Below, piece by piece: positions 9,430 through 16,774 of a stretch of DNA of 64,000 bases. A model generated the notes under the pieces. It had not been told where the DNA came from and made no database searches. It saw nothing but the letters and a program-made list of their open reading frames with translations. The translations under genes and the position numbers were made by a program. Each line of letters begins with the position of its first letter. Position 1 is the stretch's first letter. The DNA is from Nonomuraea polychroma (lineage in GTDB: Bacteria; Actinomycetota; Actinomycetes; Streptosporangiales; Streptosporangiaceae). The stretch lies in the NCBI RefSeq assembly GCF_004011505.1, contig NZ_SAUN01000001.1:3100001-3164000 (forward strand). Reading direction: 5' to 3'.

Positions 9430-10371
9430 TCAGGCGACGACCACGTCCAGGAAGATCGGTTTCTTGGCGGCGAGCAACTCGGCTCCTGACTTGTCGGTCA
9501 TCTTCCAATAAATCTTGCATCGGGCGGGGGAGTCGGCGGCGCGGACGCGTACCGCGATCTCCACGGACTCGCCCGGTTGGACAGTGCGGATCTCGACCCG
9601 TTTCGGAGCTTTGCACGGGGTGTCGTTCAGCCGGGTGAGATAGCGGTTCGTCCAGGGGACGGTGCCGGCGTTCCTGATCCGCCAGACCTTGGTGAACTCC
9701 GCCCCCTTCCGCACCACCGTACCGTCCGGATGCGTGACGTCCCCTTCGAAGACGGAGTCGTCGAACAAGGAGACCGATGGCGCCGGGGTGCTCCGGGCGG
9801 CGGGCTCGGCCTGCCCCGAGGGAGGGGCGAGCCAGGCGAAGAGCGCGGCCCCGACGCCGGCCGCGCCGGCCACGACCGCCGCGATCAGGGATGTGGCAGG
9901 AGCGGATCGGGCTCGGGATTCGGGATGCTGCACCATGAGTGCCTCGGTCTCGGTGGGCCCGGCCACCGTCTCGAGGTCTGCGGCGGCATGGGGCGCGGTC
10001 TCGGTGTGCGGGGCGGCATCGGGCGCGGTCTCGGTGCCGGCGCCCGTGGCGTGTGCGGCCTGCTCCCAGCGGGCCCGCCATTCGCGTCTGATCTCCTCGG
10101 GGTCCTGGCCCAGCCGGTCGACCGCGAGAACCCGGACGAACTCCCACGTCGTCTCCCAGGTGGGCAGCGCGCTCCCGCGGGCCGCGGCCGCCAGCGACGA
10201 CTTCGAGGCCGCCGCCCCGAGGCGGGAGGCCATCTCCGCGAACGACGGGTCGCCCGCCTGCTCCTTGAGCTCCCAGAGGTGGTGTGCGAACAGCGCGACC
10301 GGGCCGGACGCCGGATCCGGCCGGATGGGCTTGCGCCCCCGCCGCGACGCCGCCCCTTCGTCCTGTGACAT
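9430..10371 (-). CDS. HTH membrane protein with C-terminal NBR1-type Ig domain
   Basis: About 313 residues in three parts. Residues 1-90 resemble an XRE-like helix-turn-helix region (SFAEMASRLGAAASKSSLAAAARG). A long Ala/Glu/Pro-rich linker follows, then one membrane segment (about 182-202), then an extracellular C-terminal domain (about 215-313) that matches the NBR1 Ig-like family: DGTVVRKGAEFTKVWRIRN, GTVPWTN and PGESVEIAV are its hallmarks. In eukaryotes this fold is found in the autophagy receptor NBR1; in actinobacteria it is common but of unknown function. The ATG at 10371 is the first start that keeps the HTH; longer reading upstream crosses a strong hairpin. Tail-to-tail with the sensor kinase (3 bases apart). 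Confidence 0.82.
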   Translation of the reverse strand: MSQDEGAASRRGRKPIRPDPASGPVALFAHHLWELKEQAGDPSFAEMASRLGAAASKSSLAAAARGSALPTWETTWEFVRVLAVDRLGQDPEEIRREWRARWEQAAHATGAGTETAPDAAPHTETAPHAAADLETVAGPTETEALMVQHPESRARSAPATSLIAAVVAGAAGVGAALFAWLAPPSGQAEPAARSTPAPSVSLFDDSVFEGDVTHPDGTVVRKGAEFTKVWRIRNAGTVPWTNRYLTRLNDTPCKAPKRVEIRTVQPGESVEIAVRVRAADSPARCKIYWKMTDKSGAELLAAKKPIFLDVVVA

Positions 10372-10403
10372 CCCACGGAGGCTACCAAAACCCTCCAAAG
10401 GGG

Positions 10404-10435
10404 GCCGGGCCCCGGCGGCGCGGCCGGGGCCCGGC
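10404..10435 (-). terminator. Hairpin terminator after the small secreted protein gene
   Basis: A perfect 13-base-pair stem (GCCGGGCCCCGGC at 10404-10416 with its complement at 10423-10435) closes a six-base loop. It lies about 20 bases after the stop of the gene ending at 10457 and before the start of the HTH/NBR1 gene. There is no U-tract on the minus strand, as is common in high-GC actinobacteria. Confidence 0.6.
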
Positions 10436-10456
10436 ATGGGACAGGGAATCAGGACG

Positions 10457-10834
10457 TCAGCCGCAGTGCGAGACTTCCGTGATGGACTGCACGGTGGGGC
10501 GGGCCCCCTTGAACTTCTTCTTGTCGAAGTCCCCGCCCCGAACCCAGATGCAGGCATCCTTCGCCTGCGCGACCCGGATCTTGATCCCCCTCGAGTGCTT
10601 GCAGCGGTTGTGGAAGTAGACGGTGACGCTCGTCGTGCCGTCGTCGCCGTAGGAGTAGCTGAAGCAGCGCGTCTTCCCCCGGATGACGTCGAGCGCCTGC
10701 TGCGGGGCGGCGGACACGGCCGTGCTCGCGGCGGTATTCGCAACGGCGAACGACGGAGCCGCCGCCGCCGAAGTGGCGAACATCGAGGCGGTCATCGCGC
10801 CGACGGCGAGCATGACTTTCCCGCGAATTCTCAT
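10457..10834 (-). CDS. Small secreted protein of unknown function
   Basis: A 125-residue exported protein I do not recognise. The ATG at 10834 is preceded by GGGGGA eight bases upstream. The first 27 residues (MRIRGKVMLAVGAMTASMFA, then a run of alanines) form a Sec signal peptide with a predicted AAA-type cleavage site. The mature part of about 90 residues has four cysteines (CFSYSY, NRCKHS, DACIWV and a penultimate Cys) that could make two disulfides, and a basic cluster DFDKKKFKG. Its size and paired cysteines suggest a compact extracellular domain. Repeated CATTGTCC elements sit about 90 bases upstream. Confidence 0.78.
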   Translation of the reverse strand: MRIRGKVMLAVGAMTASMFATSAAAAPSFAVANTAASTAVSAAPQQALDVIRGKTRCFSYSYGDDGTTSVTVYFHNRCKHSRGIKIRVAQAKDACIWVRGGDFDKKKFKGARPTVQSITEVSHCG

Positions 10835-10920
10835 GCGAATTTCCCCCATTTCGCTGGGCGGTGGTTTTCGTTTGCTTCCGCCATCACTGTCGCGCGCCGT
10901 CGCCGCGGCTGCCAAGCGAT

Positions 10921-10957
10921 CATTGTCCGAACATTGTCCATTGCCTTTTGGACAATG
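10921..10957. promoter_or_regulatory. Triple CATTGTCC operator-like element
   Basis: CATTGTCC occurs twice in direct orientation (10921 and 10932, 11 bases apart) and once inverted (GGACAATG at 10950-10957). The second and third copies form a dyad with a ten-base spacer. Local G+C is clearly lower than its surroundings. It lies upstream of the small secreted protein gene (minus strand, start 10834). A regulator binding one helical face is the simplest reading; the regulator is unknown. Confidence 0.4.
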
Positions 10958-10969
10958 AAAACGCGCAGG

Positions 10970-11323
10970 TCAGAGCGAGCAGTCGCAGCACTCGCAACAA
11001 TGGCGGCACTCGCCGTCCGCATGTCGGCAATAGCAGCGGTCGCCGCACGGGCGGCCGGCTAGTTCGCTCCGTCTCGGCCGCCACATTCCGCAGCTGAAAA
11101 ACGTCGCCACGCCGCCCGCCGACGTTCTGATCCGGCCGGGATTTTCGTAGGAAGCGGTGAATGTACGATTCACTGCCCGGCGTATTTCGGTGTCGAGCAG
11201 CGCCGCGAGCCGCGCCCGCGCGCCCACCACCTCGGCCGTGCGGAACCGCCAGCCGGGCCGCGTGCCCGTACGACGAGCCGGCGCGATGGCGGACGGCACC
11301 GTGCGATTGCGGTCTTCCGCCAT
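10970..11323 (-). CDS. Candidate 117-residue protein with cysteine-rich tail
   Basis: I do not recognise this frame, but it may be a real gene. It fills most of the 550-base interval between the secreted protein and the ABC exporter and uses GC-ending codons over most of its length. The N-terminal 75 residues are basic and unremarkable. The last 24 residues hold nine cysteines spaced as CxxxCxC, C, CxxCC, CxC (ending ECRHCCECCDCSL), which resembles a metal-binding tail. There is no convincing Shine-Dalgarno at the ATG at 11323, and the overlap with GC-rich shadow frames makes the call uncertain. A non-coding promoter region is the main alternative. Confidence 0.35.
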   Translation of the reverse strand: MAEDRNRTVPSAIAPARRTGTRPGWRFRTAEVVGARARLAALLDTEIRRAVNRTFTASYENPGRIRTSAGGVATFFSCGMWRPRRSELAGRPCGDRCYCRHADGECRHCCECCDCSL

Positions 11324-11368
11324 CGAGGTCGGCGGTCCGCCCCCATGGTGGCCCGGGCGGCGGCTGCC

Positions 11369-11383
11369 TAGCGTGGGACGGCG
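11369..11383 (+). promoter_or_regulatory. Leaderless promoter of the ABC exporter operon
   Basis: TAGCGT at 11369-11374 lies eight bases before the GTG at 11383 and no ribosome binding site is present. This is the usual layout of a -10 box with transcription beginning at or next to the start codon. No clear -35 hexamer is seen. Confidence 0.45.
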
Positions 11384-12297
11384 TGATCAGTCTCAAGGGT
11401 TTGAGCAAACGCTATGGTGACCGGTTCGTCGTCGACGACCTGTCGCTGGAGTTGAAGCCCGGCACGGTGACCGGTTTCCTCGGGCCGAACGGGGCCGGCA
11501 AATCGACGACGATGCGGCTCGTGCTCGGGCTCGACCACCCCACCTCGGGCACCGCCTTGATCGGCGGCAGACCGTACCGGGAGATCAGGAACCCCTTGCG
11601 CACGGTTGGAGCGTTGCTCGACGCGCGGGCGCTGCACCCCGGCCGCAGCGGGTACGCGCACCTGGCGGCCCTGGCGAGCAGCAACGGCATCCCGCGGCGG
11701 CGCGTCGCGGAGGTGCTGGAGACCGTCGGGATGGCCGGCGCGGCCCGCAAGCGGGCCGGGACGCTGTCGCTCGGCATGAGCCAGCGGCTCGGGATCGCGG
11801 CGGCGCTGCTGGGCGACCCCGAGGTGCTGATGTTCGACGAGCCCGTCAACGGGCTGGACCCCGACGGGGTGCGCTGGGTACGCGGCCTCATGAGGTCCCT
11901 GGCCGCCGAGGGCCGCACCGTGTTCGTCTCCAGCCACCTCATGAGCGAGATGCAGCTGACCGCCGACCACTTGGTGGTGATCGGGAAGGGGCGGCTGCTC
12001 ATGGACGCCCCGCTGGCGGAGGTCATCGCGGGCAGCTCGCTGACGGCCGTGGTCGTCCGCACGCCGCACGTCAGGGAGCTGGCCGCGCGGCTGCGCGCCG
12101 CCGGGGTCGAGGTGGCGCGGCACGCGGAGAACGAGCTGGTCGCCACCGGGGCGCCGATCGAGAGAGTGGGCGATCTGGCGCACGAGGCGGGAATCAGGTT
12201 GCACGAGCTGCGTACCCGGGAGGCGTCGCTCGAGCAGGCGTACCAGGAGCTGACGGCGGACAGCGTCGAGTACGGCGCGGGGAAGGGGCAGGCGTGA
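11383..12297 (+). CDS. ABC exporter ATPase (DrrA/CcmA type)
   Basis: ATP-binding subunit of an ABC-2 exporter, 304 residues. The nucleotide-binding domain has Walker A GPNGAGKST, signature LSLGMSQR, Walker B VLMFDEPVNGLDPDG and the switch histidine SSHLMSEM. The last 90 residues form the C-terminal extension seen in drug and bacteriocin exporters. I start at the GTG at 11383, where family similarity begins (VISLKGLSKRYG); in-frame sequence upstream is low-complexity and unlike the family. It overlaps the permease by four bases. A two-component pair follows directly, the common layout of stress-induced exporters in actinobacteria. Substrate unknown. Confidence 0.92.
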   Translation: MISLKGLSKRYGDRFVVDDLSLELKPGTVTGFLGPNGAGKSTTMRLVLGLDHPTSGTALIGGRPYREIRNPLRTVGALLDARALHPGRSGYAHLAALASSNGIPRRRVAEVLETVGMAGAARKRAGTLSLGMSQRLGIAAALLGDPEVLMFDEPVNGLDPDGVRWVRGLMRSLAAEGRTVFVSSHLMSEMQLTADHLVVIGKGRLLMDAPLAEVIAGSSLTAVVVRTPHVRELAARLRAAGVEVARHAENELVATGAPIERVGDLAHEAGIRLHELRTREASLEQAYQELTADSVEYGAGKGQA

Positions 12298-13085
12298 GCA
12301 TGTTGTGGCAGGCGGTCGGCGCCGAATGGGGCAAGTTGTGGTCGGTGCGGTCGACGTGGTGGTGCCTGGCCGCCGCGACGGTGCTCACGGTGCTCAGCGC
12401 CCTGACGCTGGGCGGCGCGACGGCCACGGATGCGCTGCGCGGGGAGAGCCCGGCCACCGCGGTCGTCGCGAGCGAGCCCGTGGTGTCCGCGACCTCGTTC
12501 GCCCAGTTCGCGCTGGTGGCGCTGGCAATGCTGGTGATCACCTCCGAGTACGCCTCCGGCTCCGTTCGCGTCACGCTGCAGGCCACGCCGGTCCGCGGCG
12601 TGATGCTGGCCGCGAAGGCGCTGGTCGTGGCGCCGGTGATGGCCGCGGCAGGCGTGCTGTCAGGCGCCGTGGCGACGGCCGCCGTCTACGTGCTGCTGTC
12701 CGCCGACGTGTTCGGCGGGCTGGTCGTGCTGCCCGCCGGGGAGGTCGTGCTGGACCTGCTCGCCGTAGGCCTGTTCTACGCACTGGTGTCGGTGATGACC
12801 GTGGGCGTGGGCACCGCCATGCGCAGCGCGGCAGGCACCCTCACCATCGTGTTCATGATGCTCATGGGTCTGCCGCTGCTGCTGCTCATGACCGGCAGCC
12901 AGGCGGCGCTGGACGCGTCGCTGCGCATGCCGCTGTTCGCGGGGCTGGCGTTCATGGGCAGCACCGACAACATGACCGGCGGGCCGATCCCGTACTCGGC
13001 GGGCGAAGGACTGGTCTGGCTGCTGGCCTGGACCGCGGCCGCGCTGGCGACGGGCCACGCGGTGCTGCGCCGCCGCGACGCCTAG
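12294..13085 (+). CDS. ABC-2 type exporter permease
   Basis: Membrane subunit paired with the ATPase just upstream, 263 residues. Six hydrophobic segments are visible, starting at about residues 20-42 (WWCLAAATVLTVLSAL) and ending with LVWLLAWTAAALATGHAVL before a short Arg-rich tail. The GTGA start-stop overlap couples its translation to the ATPase. Its stop codon is part of the -10-like hexamer of the following kinase gene. Family: ABC-2 permeases with an N-terminal ESG-type loop (VITSEYASGSVRVTL). Confidence 0.9.
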   Translation: MSMLWQAVGAEWGKLWSVRSTWWCLAAATVLTVLSALTLGGATATDALRGESPATAVVASEPVVSATSFAQFALVALAMLVITSEYASGSVRVTLQATPVRGVMLAAKALVVAPVMAAAGVLSGAVATAAVYVLLSADVFGGLVVLPAGEVVLDLLAVGLFYALVSVMTVGVGTAMRSAAGTLTIVFMMLMGLPLLLLMTGSQAALDASLRMPLFAGLAFMGSTDNMTGGPIPYSAGEGLVWLLAWTAAALATGHAVLRRRDA

Positions 13086-13095
13086 ACTCGGCCCG
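13083..13095 (+). promoter_or_regulatory. Leaderless promoter of the NarL-type kinase gene
   Basis: TAGACT at 13083-13088 overlaps the permease stop codon and is followed after six bases by the GTG start of the kinase. No Shine-Dalgarno is present in the gap. The two-component pair may thus be transcribed separately from the exporter as well as by read-through. Confidence 0.45.
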
Positions 13096-14252
13096 TGGCA
13101 GCGTCGGATCACGGTCAGCGGGCCGCCCGCGTGCTGGCCGGCGTGCTTCTGGGGATGGCGCTGGGCATCGCCGAGCTGGCCTTCCTGAGCGTGGCATGGC
13201 CCGCGTCGATGGTCCCCGCGACCCGCCCCGCCGCCGCGCGGGGCCTGGCCTGGCTGGTGTCCGTCGAACGTGCCAGGCTTGCCCGATGGTTCGGCCACGA
13301 GACGGCGGGGGAGGCCGGCTACGGCTTCCTCGCCGCCCGCGCCGCGCTGGGGGTGCTCGGCGGCTACGTCTGCGCTTCGGCCCTGTTCATCACCGGCCTG
13401 CTCCTGCTCGGCGGGTCGTGGGACGTGGCCTTGGGCCGGTCCGAGCAGGTGCCCGTGAACCTGCCGGGAGTGAAGCTGGTCACCAGCAGCGGCGTGCTCG
13501 GCCTGACCAGCGGGATGGCGCTGCTGGTCCTGACCGCCCTCATGATCCTGGCCGTCGGATCCCTCGAACGGCGGCTGGCCGGCCGCTTCCTCGGCCCCGA
13601 CCGCCACGAGCAGATGAGCAGACGCATCGCCGAGCTGACCGCGACCCGCTCCGGCATCGTCAAGGCCGTGGACGACGAACGCCGCAGAATCGAACGCGAC
13701 CTGCACGACGGAGTGCAGCAACGCGGCGTGGCCCTCGCCATGCTCCTCGGCCGCGCCCGGCACAGCGGCGACCACGACAGGACCGGCGAGCTGGTCGCCC
13801 AGGCCTACGCCGAGTCGCGGCACCTCCTCGACGAGCTGAGGAGCGTGGCCTGGCGCATTTACCCCACCGCACTCGACGAGCTGGGCTTGCGTGCCGCGCT
13901 CGCCGGCGTGGCCGAGCGGTCCAGCGTGCCGGTGACCGTGCACCACGGACTGGCCGAGCGGCCGGTCTCCGAGATCGAGACCGCCCTCTACTTCGTGGCC
14001 CGCGAGGCCATCACGAACGCGGTCAAACACGCCGGGGCACGTGACATCCTGGTCGTGTTGAGCGAGGACGAGCGGACGGTGCGGGTGGCGATCTCGGACG
14101 ACGGCAAGGGCGGCGCCGACCCGTCGGGCGGCGGGCTGTCCGGGCTGGCCAGGCGGGTCCTGGCGCTGGACGGCGAGTTCGCCGTGGAGAGCCCGCCCGG
14201 CGGCCCCACGAAGATCGTCGCGACGTTGCCGAAGGCCGAGCCGTGCGGGTGA
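13095..14252 (+). CDS. NarL-family sensor histidine kinase
   Basis: Membrane kinase of 385 residues. The N-terminal half has about four hydrophobic segments (near 12-35, 85-112, 130-158) and no obvious extracellular sensor domain, so it probably senses within or through the membrane. The HisKA_3 box ERDLHDGVQQR contains the phospho-acceptor His204. The HATPase part has EAITNAVKHAGA and GGGLSGLARRV. It lies directly after an ABC exporter and overlaps its response regulator by ten bases. Such sets typically induce the exporter in response to membrane stress or antibiotics, which is inference here. Confidence 0.93.
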   Translation: MAASDHGQRAARVLAGVLLGMALGIAELAFLSVAWPASMVPATRPAAARGLAWLVSVERARLARWFGHETAGEAGYGFLAARAALGVLGGYVCASALFITGLLLLGGSWDVALGRSEQVPVNLPGVKLVTSSGVLGLTSGMALLVLTALMILAVGSLERRLAGRFLGPDRHEQMSRRIAELTATRSGIVKAVDDERRRIERDLHDGVQQRGVALAMLLGRARHSGDHDRTGELVAQAYAESRHLLDELRSVAWRIYPTALDELGLRAALAGVAERSSVPVTVHHGLAERPVSEIETALYFVAREAITNAVKHAGARDILVVLSEDERTVRVAISDDGKGGADPSGGGLSGLARRVLALDGEFAVESPPGGPTKIVATLPKAEPCG

Positions 14253-14887
14253 TTCTGGCCGACGACTCCGTCCTGTTGCGCGAGGGCCTGACGCGGCTGC
14301 TCGACGACGCCGGCCACGAGGTCGTCGCCGCCGTCGGCGACGCGCCCGCGCTGCTCGACGCCGTCGAACACCACCGCCCGGACGTGGCCGTGATCGACGT
14401 CCGCATGCCGCCGGCCCACAAGGACGAAGGGCTGCGGGCCGCGCTGGAGATCCGCGATCGCCGGCCGGAGGTCGGCGTGCTCGTCCTTTCCCAGTACGTC
14501 GAGCCGCATTACGCGGCCAGGTTGCTGGCCGGGCGCACCGAAGGGCTCGGCTACCTGCTCAAGGACCGGGTCTCGGAGGTGGCCGACTTCCTGGAGTCGC
14601 TGGAGCGGGTCCGTACGGGCGGCACCGTGTTCGACCCCGAGGTCGTGCGCCAGCTCCTCGCCCGCACCACCCACGCCGACCCGCTGAGGACGTTGAGCCC
14701 ACGCGAGGGCGAGGTGCTGCGGCACCTCGCCCAAGGGCTGACGAACGCCGCCGTCGCCGAGCGCCTGCACGTCTCGCTCAGCACGGTCGAGAAGCACGTC
14801 AACGCCATCATGGACAAGCTCGACCTGCCCCGCGACCCCGGCTACAGCCGCCGCGTGCTGGCCATCCTGCGCTACCTCGACAGCTGA
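14243..14887 (+). CDS. NarL/LuxR-type response regulator
   Basis: Cytoplasmic regulator of 214 residues. The receiver domain has acidic pair ADDS at the N terminus and phospho-acceptor Asp52 in VIDVRMPP. The C-terminal domain is a LuxR-type helix-turn-helix (LSPREGEVLRHLAQGLTNAAVAERLHVSLSTVEKHV). It starts at a GTG inside the kinase gene, so kinase and regulator are coupled. It probably controls the ABC exporter upstream. The operon ends in a hairpin. Confidence 0.95.
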   Translation: MRVILADDSVLLREGLTRLLDDAGHEVVAAVGDAPALLDAVEHHRPDVAVIDVRMPPAHKDEGLRAALEIRDRRPEVGVLVLSQYVEPHYAARLLAGRTEGLGYLLKDRVSEVADFLESLERVRTGGTVFDPEVVRQLLARTTHADPLRTLSPREGEVLRHLAQGLTNAAVAERLHVSLSTVEKHVNAIMDKLDLPRDPGYSRRVLAILRYLDS

Positions 14888-14912
14888 GATCGGTCCCGTC
14901 GGACCAGCTCAG
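14884..14912. terminator. Hairpin between convergent genes
   Basis: CTGAG (14884) and GGTCC (14892) pair with GGACC (14901) and CTCAG (14908), with a small asymmetric internal bulge and a CGTC loop. It spans the stop codon of the response regulator and faces the end of the convergent mycothiol-dependent enzyme gene at 14918. It could serve both strands. Confidence 0.5.
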
Positions 14913-14917
14913 CCGCG

Positions 14918-15676
14918 TCAGAACGCCATCCGGGCCAGCCAGTGATCCATCAGGGCGCGGTCCCCGGCGACCTCCACCCGGCCGTCGTCGAGAGGCAGGC
15001 GGCGCGAGCACACCAGCATGAGATCCGCCGCCGTGCCCGACACCACCACGTCGACATCGGCCGGGACCGGCCCGCGCTGCCACCGCAGGCCCTCGGGCGC
15101 CCTGGTGAGCACCCAGCCGTCGCCCGAGACGGGCCGCAGCCCCAGCCGCTCGCCCCGGCCGCGCAGCTCGGCCAGCTCGGGCTTGAGCTGCTCGGCGCCC
15201 GGCGCGGTCAGCATCTCGAACCCCTCGCTGACCACGTCGGCCGCCAGGTCGTCGGCGAGGACGAACGCCGCGCCCGTCGTGACGGCAGCGTCGTAATGGT
15301 GGACGGCCGTGTCCGCGAGCATCCGGCGCAGCCAGAAGACGGCGGGCCGCGGCCCCAGGAACGTCCACATCTCCTTGCCGGCGCCGGTCTCCTCGATCGC
15401 GTCGATCAGGTCGTCGGCACCCGCGCGCAGCCACTCCTCCCAGCGGTCCGGCGTGCCAGGCTCGGCCTGCCACGGGTCCGGCGCGACCGCCGGTTCGCCC
15501 TTGCGCACGACCTGGGCCGCGTACCGGTGCGCCTGCCCGATGTGCCCCACGAGCACCCGCAACGGCCAGTCCGGGCAGGTCGGCACGGTGGCCTGCGGAT
15601 CCCCTCCGGCGGCCGCGCGGGCGAACCCCGCGGTCTGCTCCCGCAGCCCCTCCTCCAGCCGCTCGACATCCAGCAT
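14918..15676 (-). CDS. Mycothiol-dependent enzyme, maleylpyruvate isomerase family
   Basis: Cytosolic protein of 252 residues in the DinB-like four-helix family. The N-terminal part has the typical VPTCPDWPLRVLVGHIGQAHRYAAQVV, where the histidine after VG is one of three metal-binding histidines, and HHYDAA supplies another. The C-terminal part (from about 160) is the sterol-carrier-like MDMPI_C domain. Members use mycothiol as cofactor in isomerase or S-transfer reactions; the actual substrate is unknown. It has GAGGGGAG upstream of the ATG. Its promoter has MerR-type geometry and the MerR gene is divergent, so it is probably the main target of that regulator, for example in detoxification of an electrophile. 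Confidence 0.88.
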   Translation of the reverse strand: MLDVERLEEGLREQTAGFARAAAGGDPQATVPTCPDWPLRVLVGHIGQAHRYAAQVVRKGEPAVAPDPWQAEPGTPDRWEEWLRAGADDLIDAIEETGAGKEMWTFLGPRPAVFWLRRMLADTAVHHYDAAVTTGAAFVLADDLAADVVSEGFEMLTAPGAEQLKPELAELRGRGERLGLRPVSGDGWVLTRAPEGLRWQRGPVPADVDVVVSGTAADLMLVCSRRLPLDDGRVEVAGDRALMDHWLARMAF

Positions 15677-15715
15677 GGCGAAACTCCCCTCAACTCGGTG
15701 AACGGGTACGCCGGT

Positions 15716-15747
15716 ACCGTAGGAACTCCAGTCCAGTGGAGGTTCAA
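15716..15747 (-). promoter_or_regulatory. MerR-type promoter with long spacer and dyad operator
   Basis: On the minus strand TTGAAC (15747-15742) and TACGGT (15721-15716) are separated by 20 bases, longer than the normal 17 and typical of MerR-activated promoters. The spacer holds the dyad CTCCA-N6-TGGAG (15726-15741), which is exactly where a MerR dimer binds to untwist the promoter. It drives the mycothiol-dependent enzyme gene. The same DNA provides the GGAGG of the divergent regulator gene. Confidence 0.7.
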
Positions 15748-16728
15748 GTGCCTGAGATGAATTCGCAGCGAAGCGAGGACATTGATCTCAGGACACCGAG
15801 CGGAGCTCGGCCAAGGGCGCTGCGCGATGACACGCTTGGAATCGGCGACCTGGCCCGGCTGACCGGCGTGCCGGTGCGGACGATCCGCTTCTACTGCGAC
15901 GAGGGCATCATCGACACGGTGCGGAGCACGGGCGGGCACCGCCGGTTCGACCAGGCCGCCGTGGACCGCCTCGGCCTCGTCAGGAGGCTGCGCGGGCTCG
16001 GGCTCGGACTGGTCTCCATCAGGCGCGTGCTGGACGGGGAACGTTCCGTGGGCGAGGTCGTGGCGGCCGAGCGGGCCGTGATCGACGTCCAGCTCGCGGA
16101 CCTCGCCTGGCGGCGGGCCTCGCTACGGGCGGTCGAGGAGGCGGGGCCGGCCGAGCGGGCCGCCCGGCTGGAGCTGCTGGCCGCGGTGGAGCGCGGGCCG
16201 GCCGCCCGCGACGCGGTGATCCGCTTCTGGCGGCGCGCGATGCTGGCCCCGATCTCCGAGGGCATGTTCACGGCGTTCGTGACCATGGCCGTGCCCCAGC
16301 CGCCGGTCGACCCGACCCCGGCCCAGGTGGTCGCGTACGCCGAGCTCGTCGCCCTGGCCAGTGACCGATCACTGACGCGCGCCCTGCTGGAGCGCGCCCG
16401 CGTCAACATCGAGCTGATCTCCGACGAGGAGGCGCTGATGTTCGGGGTCGGCGAGGCGTGCGCGCTGGCCGAGCCCTTGGTCGTGGCGGGCAAGGCTCCC
16501 CGCGAGGGCCCCGAGCTGGAGCGATTCGTGGCGGCGCACGCCTCGGTGCGCCGCAGCGGCGACACCCCGGAGTTCCGGAGCCGGCTGCTGACCGACCTCT
16601 CCCACGAACGCGAGCCGCGGATGCGCCGCTACTGGCGGCTGGTGACCGAGGTCAGCGGCGAGGTGGCCACGCTCGGATCCACCCACCTATGGCTGACCGA
16701 CTCCCTCGAACGCTCCGTCCGCTTGTAA
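15748..16728 (+). CDS. MerR-family transcriptional regulator
   Basis: About 326 residues. The winged-helix DNA-binding domain lies near residues 30-100 (LGIGDLARLTGVPVRTIRFYCDEGIIDTVRSTGGHRRF), followed by a dimerisation helix and a long C-terminal domain of about 190 residues without recognisable effector-domain signature or clustered metal-binding cysteines. It is therefore probably a sensor of an organic ligand. GTG at 15748 is chosen because GGAGG ends five bases upstream; GTG at 15736 or ATG at 15757 are alternatives. It is divergent from the mycothiol-dependent enzyme and should activate it through the long-spacer promoter between them. Confidence 0.88.
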   Translation: MPEMNSQRSEDIDLRTPSGARPRALRDDTLGIGDLARLTGVPVRTIRFYCDEGIIDTVRSTGGHRRFDQAAVDRLGLVRRLRGLGLGLVSIRRVLDGERSVGEVVAAERAVIDVQLADLAWRRASLRAVEEAGPAERAARLELLAAVERGPAARDAVIRFWRRAMLAPISEGMFTAFVTMAVPQPPVDPTPAQVVAYAELVALASDRSLTRALLERARVNIELISDEEALMFGVGEACALAEPLVVAGKAPREGPELERFVAAHASVRRSGDTPEFRSRLLTDLSHEREPRMRRYWRLVTEVSGEVATLGSTHLWLTDSLERSVRL

Positions 16729-16740
16729 CATTCGACGCCA

Positions 16741-16774
16741 TTGCCGGAAACATACTTTTCCTATAAATCGGTCA
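16741..16774 (+). promoter_or_regulatory. Probable leaderless promoter of the ATP-grasp operon
   Basis: TTGCCG at 16741 and TATAAA at 16762 are spaced by 15 bases, and the ATG at 16774 follows the -10 box after six bases. No ribosome binding site is present. This A+T-rich patch stands out from its surroundings. Confidence 0.5.

Noticed and set aside
12305..14044. 579-codon plus-strand frame across the ABC permease and kinase genes
   Set aside because: It is an Arg/Gly-rich shadow of two genes with clear families and coupled starts.
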